NCBI GenBank assembly: GCA_037974965.1
Contig: JBBPFI010000015.1
Location: forward strand, 815,152 to 879,151
DNA length: 64,000 bases
Origin: Dacryopinax spathularia
Lineage: Eukaryota > Basidiomycota > Dacrymycetes > Dacrymycetales > Dacrymycetaceae
Reading direction: 5' to 3'
A program made the position numbers and the translations under genes. Of this stretch, positions 1 through 11,246 are shown piece after piece; position 1 is the stretch's first letter, and every line of letters starts with the position of its first letter. Below the pieces are notes generated by a model, which ran no database searches, was not told the DNA's origin, and was given only the letters and a program-made list of their open reading frames with translations.

Positions 1-588
1 GGAAAGAGAGCAACGCACCTGATAAACGACATCAAAGTTCTCCCGCACCCTCGTCCCCGAAATATCGCCAATATACTCCCCCAGCACCGCCAGAAAGGTA
101 TTAAGGAATCCAAACACGAATAGGGGGTCCACTGCATCGCATCATGCATAACATCAGCATCTCCCTGCAGCAGTGCGAAAGGCAGGCGAAGGGGGGAAGG
201 AGAGGAGTGGGGGCGTGGGCGTACCATCCTCGTCTACCGGACATAAGAACCTCAAGTCTCCTCTCTGAAGCCAGCAAAGCGCACTCCCTCCCCCCGTTCC
301 CCCAGCTCCTGCTCCTCCTACAGCAACTGTAGAACCAAAACCCGGCACATACAAAACATTCTCCACCCCCTCCCCCTCCCCATCCGCAGCAGCCTTCTCG
401 AACGCCTCGTTCAGCGCTCCGATATGAAGTAACGGAAAGGCAGGTGCGGAGGTCCGGAAGGTGGTTTGGATTATCGGTTTCCTGGATCTTTGGGTTAGGG
501 ACGCTGGAAGGAGACTGGGGACAGGGGAGGGAGGGACGTACCCGGTGGTGTCGAGGATGATTAGGCCTGGTATACTCGGGAGCGGCAT
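1..588 (-). CDS. APM3: AP-3 adaptor complex subunit mu, 5' part (runs off the left edge)
   Basis: Only the N-terminal ~159 codons are in the window. Coding pieces are 588-225 and 131-19, joined in phase, and a GTGCGT donor at 18 leads off the edge. The N-terminus reads as a longin-like fold (MPLPSIPGLIILDTTG), followed by a glycine-rich loop. The stretch LCWLQRGDLRFLCPVDED then continues across the intron into DPLFVFGFLNTFLAVLGEYI and DNFDVVYQ-like residues. This order of a short beta hairpin, then P-L-F-V-x-x-F-L, then x-N-F-D-V-V-Y-Q is the mu-adaptin N-terminal domain. AP-3 mu carries cargo from endosomes or Golgi to the vacuole. The AP-3 assignment over other mu chains rests on resemblance of the P-L-F-V-x-x-F-L segment and is moderately secure. 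The start at 588 is chosen over an in-frame ATG at 621 because the longin strand begins there. Confidence 0.72.
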
Positions 589-1368
589 GGTCGATCCAGA
601 CTCTATCCAGACTCTACGCAATTAGAAGCAGTGATTGATACCAGTCGGACGTGCGGGGAGGGGAGGGCGGGCTCGGCCGAGCGCTGGGAGCTGGAGTGCT
701 GGCTGCGGTGTTGGCTAGACTGGACTGGACTGGACTGGATTGGAATGCGATAGGACCGACGAGGGAAGGGGGCGCCTACCCCGCATGTGCCAACTCACGG
801 CGGACGCCACTCCACGCCCTTCACGTTTCTCTCGTCTTGTCCGCACGAACGTCGACGGATCGCTGGAATGCGAACGGCCGCCGATTTCGGTTGGATTACG
901 AACGGACGGGGTAACGTAATTTGTGCCTGTTTTGTTGTCTGAACGTATGATACGATGGATTATGGTACGACAGAAGTTGGCGTGGATGGAACGGGAGGCC
1001 GGAGGCCGGTACCTGGATCAGGGGAGTCATCCGAACCCCTCCCCTCCTCCTCCAAGCACGCATCGTGGATCCCACCTGGAATTCACAGACGACGAGTATG
1101 ATCCGGGTCGGAGTGGACGCCGTCCTACATTCAGGTACGAGAGCAGCCGTGCGTTTTCCGATCAAGCAAGCTGCCGGATCCTGCATGCGAAGAGGAACTG
1201 AGCAAGGGGAGAAAAGAGAGGAGAGGAGTGATATTCGACAGGACAGAAAGTTTTGAACGAAGAGGTATTACAGTCCTAAGTATACCCATTAACGACCCCT
1301 TCCCTATCACCAGCTATATTCCACCTATTCCGCTGATTGTCGAGTTGCGCGAGAGGGTGCTTGGTCTC
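589..1368. other. Intergenic region, AP-3 mu promoter and RIM1 3' flank
   Basis: This 780 bp stretch lies upstream of the AP-3 mu start and downstream of the RIM1 stop. It holds a short tandem run of an ACTGG-type pentamer around 717-738. I see no supportable gene. The overlapping small frames on both strands lack a start context, domain or splice logic. Confidence 0.6.
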
Positions 1369-2215
1369 TTACTCGGTGGCCTCGGTGTGCCTGGGACGGC
1401 TGAGGACGCGGAGCTGCTCTGTTCCCAGCGTCAGCAGACCACATCCAAGAGCGAAAAAAAGGAAGGTAAGGCGCTCACCATGCCTCAAAAAGATCTGCCT
1501 CTGCGCCCCCGGCGTGCCCGGCTCGGCGTCGGGCTGCGGCTCGCGCGTCTCAAAGTTTGCTTCTACGTAGACTTGGGAGCCCTTCTGGAGGGACTTGAGG
1601 TACTCGTTTTGGTTTGGGTTGAAGGAGAGGACGCGGTGCCAGGTTGTGGTGGGTTCGGGGCGGTCTTAGGGGGGGCGAGGTTAGCACTCAGTATTTAACA
1701 CTCATCCAGGCCAGCAAGGGAAGAAGGGAAGAGGTCAGGGAGACGAGGAGGACGAAGAGAAGGACGAGGATGAGCAGGATGGAAAAAAGCAGGATGGATG
1801 ATGGCATAATAGACGGATGGAAGATGTAGAGAGATAAGACAAGAAGAGAAAAAGCACGCACTCCCATCCTCCCCCACAGGCGGAGCATAATTCGTCGTCG
1901 CGACCACATACGACACATACTCCTTCTCGTTCCTAGTCAGCTTGACCTGCGGCTCGCCCCCCAAGCGGCCAACAAGGATAAGCTTGGCAACGTCTGTCTT
2001 GCGCGCGGTCGAGGTGGAGAACAACTGCATTTGTTCGTGGTGGCATCGTATCATAGCATGAGGTGAGGAGAGGAGCATGGGCAGAGGGAGGAGAGGGTCG
2101 CGAAAGAGAAGGGGCGGGTTTAACGCGTCAGCCAGGCATCCTACTAATCAAACAGAGAGAAGAGACGTACGCGGCGCTGCGCCTGAGGCCTCATCGCAGT
2201 CCTAAGAACGTTCAT
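1369..2215 (-). CDS. RIM1: Mitochondrial single-stranded DNA-binding protein
   Basis: Coding exons are 2215-2171, 2024-1862, 1664-1479 and 1418-1369, in phase throughout and giving 147 aa. The N-terminus (MNVLRTAMRPQAQRR then LFSTSTARK) is a basic, Ser/Arg-rich presequence typical of mitochondrial import. The OB-fold follows: VAKLILVGRLGGEPQVKL, then an E-Y-V-S-Y-V-V-A-T strand, then TTTWHRVLSFNPNQNEYL with the conserved T-x-W-H-R. Next are the Q-K-G-S-Q-V-Y-V-E-A-N-F-E-T-R strand and the C-terminal strand QLRVLSRP. RIM1/mtSSB coats single-stranded mtDNA during replication. Length matches fungal RIM1. The first exon is only 45 nt and was placed because it supplies an ATG and a presequence with a GTACGT donor. 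The gene is divergent from HBS1 across 313 bp. Confidence 0.9.
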
Positions 2216-2528
2216 GCTTCCTATATCTCCAAGTTTATCGAATATAGCCAACGAAGTCGAGGTAACGAGCGAGCGATGTCGAGGTGAAGAGAGGGAGAGA
2301 CGCGGAAGGTGGCGGGAAACGCGACGGTTGATGAGGGTTTGAGGGTGCACAAGCCGAAAAGGGAAAGAGCGGGTGCGGAGAATGAATGTACGGGATGCCT
2401 CCGCCAAGCGTAGGGGTTATTTGGGAGGGCGTCATAGGCGCTTGAAGTGCAGAGTGCAGAGTACCGATCGTGCAGAGCTGTTAGATTTGTTTTTGTATAC
2501 CACTCCTGCTCAAAGAATATAGAACAAG
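2216..2528. promoter_or_regulatory. Bidirectional promoter region of RIM1 and HBS1
   Basis: The 313 bp between the two divergent start codons must hold both promoters. A short duplicated stretch (TGCAGAG, 2446-2460) is visible. No confident TATA or factor site can be named. Confidence 0.5.
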
Positions 2529-5500
2529 ATGTCTAGACATAGGCTTATAAGGAACTTAGACCTCGATGGTAAGCCCTTCCCCCCTCTTCTCCTCTACCTC
2601 TTGCTCATGCACAACTCAGAGGAAATGGCCGAGGACGACCCCTACGACCCCGAACCAGAACCAGAACCCGAACTCTCAGAATCCGACAACGCGCAACTCC
2701 AATCCGCCTGCCAAGCCGTGCGTGATATTCTTGGCCCTGAAGAGGATAGCGGGATAGGGGATGGGGAGATCGCCGATGCGGTATGGGAGTTCTGGTTCGA
2801 TGTGGAGAAGAGCGTGGGTTGGCTGTTGGGTGCGTCTCTCCCCCCTTCCCCTGGCCTTCTGCTTCTCCCCTCCTAATATATGTTGATGTTGATGACGAGT
2901 AGAGCAGAGGGATAAGAGACTAGAAAAGCAGAAGAAGGGTAAGCTCTTTTCCCTACCTTAATATTTCGTTTCGTTATTTTCTCTCTTCCTCTTCGGTCCG
3001 TTTTCTGCTTCTGCTTCTCTTCAAACCGATGGACATCACCCGCCCACGCGATGTCCAGACACCCTATCAAAGCTGGACACCGCAACCCCTACCTCGGCCG
3101 TCCAACGCCTATCTCTGGCCTCTCCGATGCGTGGTGCTGGTAGAAGGCGCGGTCGGCCACGACCACCAGGCGCGACGTTCACTTCCCGTCCTGCTGCCCC
3201 GCTGCCCACGGCACGGACAAAACCGTCGTTGGCGAGCCTCGCTGCTTTGCGAGCGGGGAAGCCGAATGGAGGTCTAGCTGCTCTAGCAGCACGCTCACCA
3301 GCCGCTACTACCTTCGGAGCTGCGCCTGGGAGCACGAAGCCAAGTCTTGCTTCCCTCGCCGCTACACGTTCTTCCGGCGCCTCTGTTGGGACAAAACCGA
3401 CCCTCTCCTCCCTCGCCACCAAACCCACCCCCAACGCCGGTGCCTCATCCCTAGCCTCACTCCCCTCGCGCCCCCCCAACCCACCCCCAACGTCTCCCAA
3501 CCCCCCCACCCCAGCTCCGGGCTCAGCAAGCAGCGGAAAGCCCACCCTGGCCTCCCTCGCAGCTTCCAGAGTTGCAGCGCAGGCCAAGCCCTCCCTCGCC
3601 TCGCTCGCTTCCCGCGCTTCGACACCCCGCACGCCTATTTCACCCGTACCTTCGCCCTCCCCTACGCCAGGACCAGCAAGCCCGGGCGGGAGTAAGTTGT
3701 CGAAGCTTGCCCAACTGGCACAACGCTCCCAATCTGCCGCTTCCGTGGAAGCCGCATCCCCGGAGACTTGCGAGCAGGAGGACATCGACATGTCCAACCC
3801 CCCTCCCTCTGCCGAGCTGGACACGACGAGCGCGCTCTTCCTCCCCCCGTCCGCTTCGCTAGCCGCAGAAGCGTCCCCATCCGCCTTCGGCTCGATACTC
3901 GTACATCCCCCTTCACTACCAGAGCCAAAGATGGACCTGCAGTTTGGGGTCGACGTGCTTCCTGGGGCGTTTGAGGGTCCGAGTCCGGATGATATCGTCC
4001 GGTCTAGGCAGGCGGGGAGGGTGGGGCGGTAGTTGGAGTTGGTTTGGGGTCACTAGCCCGCCGGGGCTGACCGGGGCTGGGTGGATGAAGGTTGGGAGGG
4101 GTGAGCGGGGTGGGTAAGGGGTAGGGTGGGTGTGCGTTGTCTTCCTCCTTTCCCTCCTTTCCTCTTTTTTGTTCTTTCTTTTTGCTGTTTATTGTTCACG
4201 TCCGAAGGGGTAGCATCCTAACCTTCGCCTGAGCAGCTGCGCAACCCAAACCAACACCCAAAAAGCCCACCCCCACCTCCCAGCCCACTCACAAGCCTCC
4301 AGCAAGTACGACCAAAAAGAAACCACCTACCACGACAAAGCCCACCTCCGCTACCACCGCCTCCTCCGATGCCCCTGCCTTGCGACCAACACAAGCCGGG
4401 CATACGCAGCTGGACGACGACCTCGCCGGCCTGAACATCTCCCAAGATCCCGAAGACGCTCAGAAGGCCGAGGATGCTGTGGCTGAAGTCGAGGTGCCGA
4501 AGCCGAGTCTGGCGAAAGAGAAGCTTTTGGAAGAGGTTGGGAGGAGGTTGGAGAGCGCGGTTAGGGGGTTGAATTTGGTTATTATTGGTACGTCTGTACT
4601 TCCTTGCTGTCCTCCATTCCTTCCTCTCCTCTTCCCCTCCTCCTTCGTTCCTTCTGGAAGGGAACACCGGGCTGATGGAACGGAAAACTGGGCTGATGCT
4701 GATGATCGTACAGGACACGTCGATGCGGGCAAATCCACTCTTATGGGAAGATTGTTGTATGAGCTAGGCGAGCTGGACGAGAAGGCTAGAAGGGGGAATG
4801 AGAGGGAGAGTGAGCGAGCGGGGAAGGCGAGTTTTAGGTGGGCTTGGGCGCTGGACGAGAGTGCCGAGGAGCGCGAGCGGTACGCTCTTTCCCCCCTTCC
4901 TCTCCTAACGTACTGATTTCTGACGCGATTGCTTTTCCGCGTGTTTGATGATAGAGGAGTGACGATGGACATCGCCACCACGCACATCCGTACCCCTTCC
5001 CTCCTCATCACCCTCCTTGACGCACCAGGGCACGCAGATTTCGTACCAAACATGATCTCCGGCGCTGCTCAAGCCGACGCGGCCCTACTGGTGGTCGACG
5101 CGTCGCCCAATTCGTTCGAAGCGGGGTTCGAGAGGGCGGGGCAGACGAGGGAGCATTTGGTGCTTGTTAGGGCTTTGGGGGTGAGCCAGGTTGTCGTGGC
5201 TGTTAATAAGATTGATCTGGTCTGTCCTCCTCCTATCTTGGCTTAGGGCGCTGGGAAATTGATGTGCTTGCGCAGGCGATCGACGCGGAAGCGAGGTACA
5301 ACGAGATCCTCACCCAGCTAACACCCTTCCTCCTCCAAACGGGATTCCAATCTTCCCGCATAACATTCGTCCCCCTCTCAGGAATAGAGGGGATCAACCT
5401 CACCTCGCCCTCTCCCGCCCAGCTCCCCTGGTACTCAGGCCCAACGCTCCTTTCCGCCCTGGACAGCCTGCAGCCGCCCGCTCGACCCTACACCCTCCCG

Positions 5501-6261
5501 CTTCGGATCCCGCTCTCGAACGTCTTCAGAGGCCAGACAGCCCTGGCAAGTGGCATTGGCGTGACCGGCCGCGTAGTGAGCGGCGTAGTCCAGGTCGGGG
5601 AGAAGTTGCGGATCTTACCCGGGGATGAGAGCGCCGTTGTCCGACGTGAGCTTTGCCGTTCTCTTCTTTTAAAATTTGAAAGCGACAAGCTCACGCTTTT
5701 GTAAGTGATCGAGCAGGATGACGAGAGCGTTCCTTGGGCCGCGGCGGGGTCGACTGTCACTCTCTACTTAGCGGGGGTGGACCAGGTGCATCTAGAGTGC
5801 GTTTCCCCTCCTTAGAAGATACAGATACAGATAGAACCGAGCACTGACACCCGCGACGCAGGATCGGCTCCGTCCTCTGTCCCCCTGACGCCCTCGTCCC
5901 ACTCACAACAACCTTCACAGCGCAAATAATAACGTTCGACCTCTCTCTCCCCCTAACGCCCGGCATGCCCGTCGAGCTCTTCCACCACTCTAGGAACGTC
6001 CCGTGCACGCTGTCCAAACTTCTCGCCACGCTAGACCGGACAACGGGCACCGTCTTGAAGTCAAACCCGCGCGTGCTGACGAAGGGTCAGTCGGCGAGGG
6101 TGCAGGTGAGTTTGAGGACGGGCACTATCTCGGGTCCGGGGGAGAGGGTCGCGCCCGTGCCTATGGAGACGTTTGGCGTGAATAAGGATATGGGAAGGGT
6201 GCTTTTGAGGAGAGGGGGGGAGACTGTTGCGGCGGGGATCGTGTTGGAGCTGTTGGGCTGA
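2529..6261 (+). CDS. HBS1: HBS1, translational GTPase of ribosome rescue (Dom34/Pelota partner)
   Basis: Eleven coding exons join in phase to 966 aa: 2529-2568, 2620-2829, 2924-2938, 3059-4028, 4091-4113, 4237-4587, 4714-4879, 4955-5219, 5276-5645, 5706-5796 and 5862-6261. The protein starts [13 protein letters not shown], the HBS1 N-terminal signature, with a small acidic/helical N-domain to ~88. A long disordered linker (~90-530) follows, rich in K-P-S-L-A-S-L-A repeats and the Y/P-S-P-D-D-I-V element. The eEF1A-like GTPase shows G1 GHVDAGKST, switch region RGVTMDI, G3 DAPGHADF and G4 NKID. Two beta-barrel domains close it ([34 protein letters not shown]). HBS1 with Dom34 splits ribosomes stalled in no-go and non-stop decay. 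The 15-nt exon is well supported by phase. The 23-nt exon 4091-4113 is the only way I found to join a phase-2 donor to a phase-1 acceptor, and is tentative. Confidence 0.93.
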
Positions 6262-6538
6262 TCATCCGGCCATATAAATTCGTATGAGCCACGAGGACAA
6301 CCTCAGACATGCACTGTATCGTTTAGAAAGAATGAGAAATGTAACGAAATGAACATTTGCGTGTGTTGTCCGCCATTATCACTTCCAGTTTGCGAGCCAT
6401 GCTGAACGTGACACAGAGCCCAGAAGAGCGCCGATGGACCCTGGACAGAAGATTGAAGCGCCCATAACAAAATTCGACCATCCTCTCCCCTTCACCTCCC
6501 ACCATCCCTCACGAAGCTACCGCTACGAGCCGGACAAT

Positions 6539-7559
6539 ATGAGGCAGAAGCGAGCAAAGTCATACCGCAAGCTAATGGCGCAGTACGAGCGCCATTTTGG
6601 CTTTCGTCAGCCATACCAAGTCCTCGGTACCGCCTTCCCCACTTAGCTCTTGCGCACCTACTCACGCCAGTGTGATGTAGTCAATGCCGACTTTTGCGAG
6701 CTAGCGATACAGTTGAAGATGGACTTTATGAAGGAGATCGAGACTGTTTTCCAGGCGAAGGTCAAGCCCAGTCAGTACACTCTCACTCTCACATGAACTT
6801 CCCGCAGCAGGCTAACGCGAGAACAGTGATAACCCAATGCTGCATCACCTCTCTCTACAAACTGGGCCCCCCGGGTCAACGCATCGTCGACCTCGCAAAG
6901 ACGTTCGAGCGGCGCCGGTGTGGGCATCTCGAGACCCCTCTCGCACCGGACGAATGTATAGTCGCCGTTGTTGGGGAGACGAATAAGCATCGGTATGCGG
7001 TTGCCACGCAGTCGGAGAGCTTGAGAAGGAAGATGAGGGATGTGGAGGGTGTGCCGGTCGTGGCGCTTAATAGGGCCGTTATGGTATTGGAGACGATGAG
7101 CGAGAAGTCAAAGGGGAAGATCCGGGCTGTGCGTTCCGTCCACAACATTCTCTTTGAGTACAGGCTGATGCAAGGTAGATGGAGGAGGAGATGCTTGCGG
7201 CGTCGAAGGAGGAAGTGGCCGCTCTTAAGCCGGCGCTGAAGGCTGCGGAGAAGGCTTTGGAGGGGGAGAGACCGCCTGCTGCGCCGGTGGTGAAGAAGAA
7301 GAAACCGAAGGCACCGAATCCTCTCAGTGTTCGGAAGAAGAAGACGAAGGCAGCGTCGGCTGCAAAGCCTACGGTGGGGGAGAAGGAGTCGCCCGTTCGA
7401 CTGGGAAAGCGGGGGAGGGAGGATGAGCAGCCTGCTGGGGGCCAACATGATGCTGAGGATGCTGCGGGGAGGAAGAGGCGAAAGAGGAGGAGGAAGCATA
7501 AGAGTGGGGAGGATAACGGGACCGTGGCCGGAGGAGATACTGAGGGCGATTCGGAGTGA
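6539..7559 (+). CDS. UTP23: UTP23, PIN-like small-subunit processome protein
   Basis: Exons 6539-6626, 6681-6770, 6827-7128 and 7179-7559 join in phase to 286 aa. The start MRQKRAKSYRKLMAQYERHF is the hallmark UTP23 N-terminus. It is preferred over an in-frame ATG at 6434 whose extra residues are not family-like. The degenerate PIN domain follows (LVDADFCELAIQLKMDF, the KPMITQCC strand, and TFERRRCGH with DECI, which contribute the C-C-H-C-type zinc site, then VGETNKHRYAVATQ). UTP23 binds the snR30/U17 snoRNP in the 90S pre-ribosome and is needed for early 18S processing. The C-terminal ~120 residues are Lys/Ala-rich with several KKKK-type clusters, as expected for a nucleolar tail. The gene is convergent with the next one across 237 bp. 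Confidence 0.95.
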
Positions 7560-7796
7560 TGCGTGGCGGGAGAGGCGACATCTACGATTTTTCATGACTC
7601 CTGCATGTATGTATAATGGTCCACAACATAATTCAAGCCCGCTTCTGCACATCATTCCGAGATTTGCTCGCAGGACATGGGACTCCGCGCTTAGTAGACG
7701 ACACGCTCGGTTCTGATTTTGCTTCTTCACCATCCAATACTGTACAAAGCGTACCAATGCACCCAAGTCCCTCCCGTCCACCCACACACAAAAGCC

Positions 7797-8585
7797 CTAC
7801 CACTCCAACTCCCTCAGCTCCCTGCCCAACCTCCCCACTTCCCTCCACACCTCCTCCGCACTCCTCACCTCCCCCAGCCCGAGCCCAAGCCCCTCTGCCG
7901 CACAGCCCCGAGCCCCGCCCAACGGGGTGCCCAACCCCGCCCGCCCGCTCCCATTGGGCGTATCGACCTCCACGATATTACCCAGTCTCGGACTTCTCCG
8001 CAGTACGTTCTTTTTCTTCGGCTGAGGAGGGGTAGAGGAGGTAGAGGCGGTTAGGGCGGCGAGTTCTAGGGTGAGCTGCTCGAGCTGGGCGAGGGTTGAG
8101 GGATCGAGGGTGTCCAGGTCGCTGGGGAGGGAGGCGGAAGTGGGCAGGAGGGGGGAGGGGGAGAGGTCGGCGGGAGTGACAGGTTCTGGGGATTGGGAGC
8201 TGCCGGAGGAGGAGGCAGCGGAAGGGGTGCGTGTACGTGCGGTGACGCTGGTGCTTGTGCTGGTTGGGGCGCTGGGTGCCGTACTCGGCCGACGGATGCG
8301 AGAGGGGTAGGGCGTTTTAGTCCGGAGAGAGAGCTTCGTCGGCGACCTGCTCTCCGCCCTACAAACCTCATCAGCCGTGACACTCCGTCTCTGCAAGAGA
8401 GCTACGTACCTGCTCATAGCTGGAGTTATGGACTCGCTCCGCACAGGAATACGAGACGGCGTAGACGGCACCCCCCTCCCCGCGCTCGCACTCGTCTGAG
8501 CAGTCCCAGGCCGTTTTGGAGAACTACTCCGTTTTCGCATTCTGTGAGGGGTTGTCGTCCCTGCCGAGAAAGTGAATGGCGACAT
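7797..8585 (-). CDS. Unknown Ser/Pro/Thr-rich protein, 245 aa
   Basis: I do not recognise a family. Two exons (8585-8410, 8358-7797) are joined across a 51-nt intron with a GTACGT donor, CTGA branch sequence and TAG acceptor. The intron is a multiple of three and has no stop, so the genomic frame is also open through it. The protein begins MSPFTFSAGTTTP and has basic runs (RMRKRSSSPKR) with many S-P and T-P sites in the first ~110 residues. A possible coiled-coil (STLAQLEQLTLELAAL) lies near residues 150-165. A basic KKKNVLRRSPRL patch follows, then a charged helix at the C-terminus (AEEVWREVGRLGRELREL). The pattern suggests a nuclear protein regulated by proline-directed kinases, which is inference only. 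Start 8585 is preferred over 8609 by resemblance of the residues after it to a normal N-terminus. Confidence 0.6.
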   Translation of the reverse strand: MSPFTFSAGTTTPHRMRKRSSSPKRPGTAQTSASAGRGVPSTPSRIPVRSESITPAMSRYVALLQRRSVTADEVCRAESRSPTKLSLRTKTPYPSRIRRPSTAPSAPTSTSTSVTARTRTPSAASSSGSSQSPEPVTPADLSPSPLLPTSASLPSDLDTLDPSTLAQLEQLTLELAALTASTSSTPPQPKKKNVLRRSPRLGNIVEVDTPNGSGRAGLGTPLGGARGCAAEGLGLGLGEVRSAEEVWREVGRLGRELRELEW

Positions 8586-11246
8586 TTTGGTGATTCTAGA
8601 GCTCCTCAAGCAGAGCAGGCCGTAGGAAGCAGCGACAGCGAGAGAGAGAGGTAGACGGTCGTCGACGAGAACAAGTTGTGCGTTGGTCAGGCACGCCCGT
8701 CAGCCCCTTAAGGCCTCAGGAGTTCCGCAGCCCGCCATCTGGCTAACGACGGCCAACATTAACCCTTTCAGCCGTGCATTCCCGGTTGCCCACCCGCGCC
8801 CGCCTCGTCGCTGGCTCTGAACGGGATGGGGGAGCGGACAACCGAGATCAACCAGCGCGAGAGAGGGACGAGAGGCGGGATCAACCGAGGGAGGGAGTAA
8901 GATGTCTCGGGGGATTGTGAGCTGTCCGGATGGGTGGTCGGGGGCAGGGCAAGGTGGAACGAAAAGAGGCGAAGGGTTGGGGGATATCAGGTTTCGCGTA
9001 GGGGCGGGCTGGATATGGCTGTGGGAGGCGATGATGGAGGCGATGAGGGTGGTGAGCAACATCGGCCGAGAAAACCTCACATGTACAGTAATAAGGGCTG
9101 TAGTGACCAGCTCGCAGGACTAGGTCTCCGAAGTTGGCAGGATACGCGGGTTTGGCAGGAGTCCAGCTAGCCAGCTACTAGCGAGTTAGGCTTGCTGCCA
9201 AATCATCAGATGTTACATGCCTAGCGTGATACGAGCCAGCCAGATCTACCAGAAAGCGAGAGCTCGGAGCAAGCGAAATGAAAAGGTACGAATGAAGGAC
9301 GACGGGGTCGAAGAAGGACGCCGCTCCGAAGCTGAAGGTCGCCTCTTTTAGAAGTGGAAGGCAAGGACGGATCATTTGTCCGCGTGTTCTGCACAGGGGG
9401 CGAGTTTGCTTGTCAATGCTTGCCAGTGAACGCAGGGCTATGAACGGGACGGTGCATGAAGTTGTCTTGTGCATGACACAGAGAGGGATGTCATCTCTCC
9501 CTCATTCACGTCCAACTACTTCTTCCGGGCAACACGATCCCCACACCTGTCCCAAAAAGGAACCTCACCACAAAACACAGCACATTCCCATTCCCATCCG
9601 GGGCGGCACGCAAGATCTTATCGATCGCTCGTCGGCTCGGCGAGCCACAAGTTCGCCCATATATAACAGTGCACGTGCTTCCCCACGAAGGGAAGGAAGC
9701 GGACCAACCGCTCGGTAGAACAGGCGGCGCCTCATCTCCGAGCGCCACACCTTCTCATCACATGTCTCAGCGCATGTCCATTTCCGGACAAAGGACGTGG
9801 AAGAGGAAGAGGATGGAAGAAGAAGGAAGCGAGAAGCGAGAAGCGGAGTTTACGTGCCATTACGGCCTGCACGAGGAGGGGCGAACGATCATGTCCCGAC
9901 AGGGGGGATCCGGTTATGTTCGGGTTACGTGATCTCCTTTGACGGGCGCTGGCAGCTGTCAGAGGGCTTGGCGTGACAATAATTGGATGTCAGATGTCTC
10001 GCAATGCTAGCGCGGCCCGAGCTCGGTGTGCGACGAGAGACAAACCGGCGGACGTCCGAGCTTGCACGGGCTTGGGAGGGCGATTGGGACGATTAATTAG
10101 GAGGGGAACGCCAAGCAGAGGGAGCGCATGCCTCACCTTCGCCCCTGTCCCGCGTGCCAGTGCGTGAGGCAGATCGCGATAAGCTCCGACCCACGCAGCA
10201 TCACAAAAACAGAGATAACGCGTCTCTCTGCCTTTTGCTCATACAAGCCGCCCCGGCGGCATCGTTGGGCTTCATCCTGATGACGCCGTCTTACGACTCT
10301 CTTTGTGGGGAAGCCTGTGTTATGTGCTTTTGGACGGGTTTGGACTGTTATTAGGTGAGAAGAGTGGGATAGTGGGGAGACGTCAGCGGACTGCCCGATG
10401 CGGAGAGCGTAATTAGCCCCTGTCTGGGTTGATGCTGTAATGCATTCCAGTCCGGGCTGGGATCAACATGCGATGCGGGGATGAGCGCCCGAGTGCGTGC
10501 ACACCGCTTCCGGGGAGGATTGCCCGCGATGGTAAGGCGTGCAGATAGGAGGAAGTACTCACGCGATGAGGAGTGGATGAGGGTATGGGTATGGGCACGC
10601 TAATCAGCCGGGATCGATGGTGCGTTGATGGCGGCACGCACGTGCCGAGGGGACGGATCCGCGTTGAGCGAGGAAGGTGCCCGGAGCGAAAGCCGGAGGT
10701 TCTTTGCCCAAGGTGGGAGGGGGGAAGCATACGGACAAGAAGCAGGGAAGCGAGATAAGTTACTATTACTTGCTGGGTTTGGAAGGTGCAGATCTGAAGG
10801 TGAAGAAACCTGCTAGTTTAGCTGCCAAGGCGAATAGAAAGAGAGGAATGAAGGATCGAATTTGGGCCGGAGGGTTGATCACGTTTCCCGGTAAGGGGAC
10901 GCGCGCCATTTTGCCCCGAGTGAGCTGAGCGGTGAGCAGGGGACCGAACCCGCAACGCAACGGCAGAAGACGCGTGGGCGCGCAGTGCAAAACCCCTCTC
11001 TCCCAACCCTTTCAACCAACCAACCCTTCCCCGTCGCCGTCTTTCTATCGCCCCCTTAAGGCCCCCCCCCCGCCACGTCGGGCCTGGTCATCACCCACCC
11101 ACCCTCTTCTCCGTCTACAGCGCACTCAATCGCGCTTAGGGGTTATCATAACCCCCCTCTCTCTCTTTCTCCCCTCCTCTCCCCATTCGCCCTCTCTTCC
11201 TATCTCTTTCTCTTTCCTTTCCTTTCAAGCGCCGTTGTTACCAACA
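8586..11246. other. 2.66 kb stretch without a supportable gene
   Basis: Six-frame reading gives only short overlapping frames. One minus-strand ORF (9080-8700, 126 aa) starts with a hydrophobic, signal-like segment but then becomes featureless. No tRNA-like A/B boxes, inverted-repeat element or transposase fragment was seen. The last ~100 bp before the Rab gene are strongly pyrimidine-rich. The rest may be long 5' regulatory DNA or unspotted noncoding RNA. Confidence 0.5.
11142..11228 (+). promoter_or_regulatory. CT-rich promoter tract upstream of the Rab-like gene
   Basis: An almost pure pyrimidine run on the plus strand ends ~20 bp before the ATG at 11247. Such CT tracts commonly sit at transcription starts of fungal genes; its use here is inferred from position. 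Confidence 0.5.

Noticed and set aside
3036-3824. 262-codon minus-strand ORF
   Set aside because: Antisense shadow of the HBS1 linker exon, with low-complexity Gly/Ala/Glu content only.
6876-7787. 303-codon minus-strand ORF
   Set aside because: Antisense to UTP23 exons 3 and 4, whose identity and splicing are secure.
8700-9080. 126-aa minus-strand ORF with a hydrophobic, signal-like start
   Set aside because: Beyond the first ~25 residues there is no secreted-protein feature, paired cysteines, domain or splice support; it lies in a gene-poor tract where chance frames are expected.
10937-11010. Minus-strand GGGTTCGGTCC-like B-box, possible tRNA
   Set aside because: The T-arm does not pair properly, and no acceptor stem or A-box lies at the right distance.
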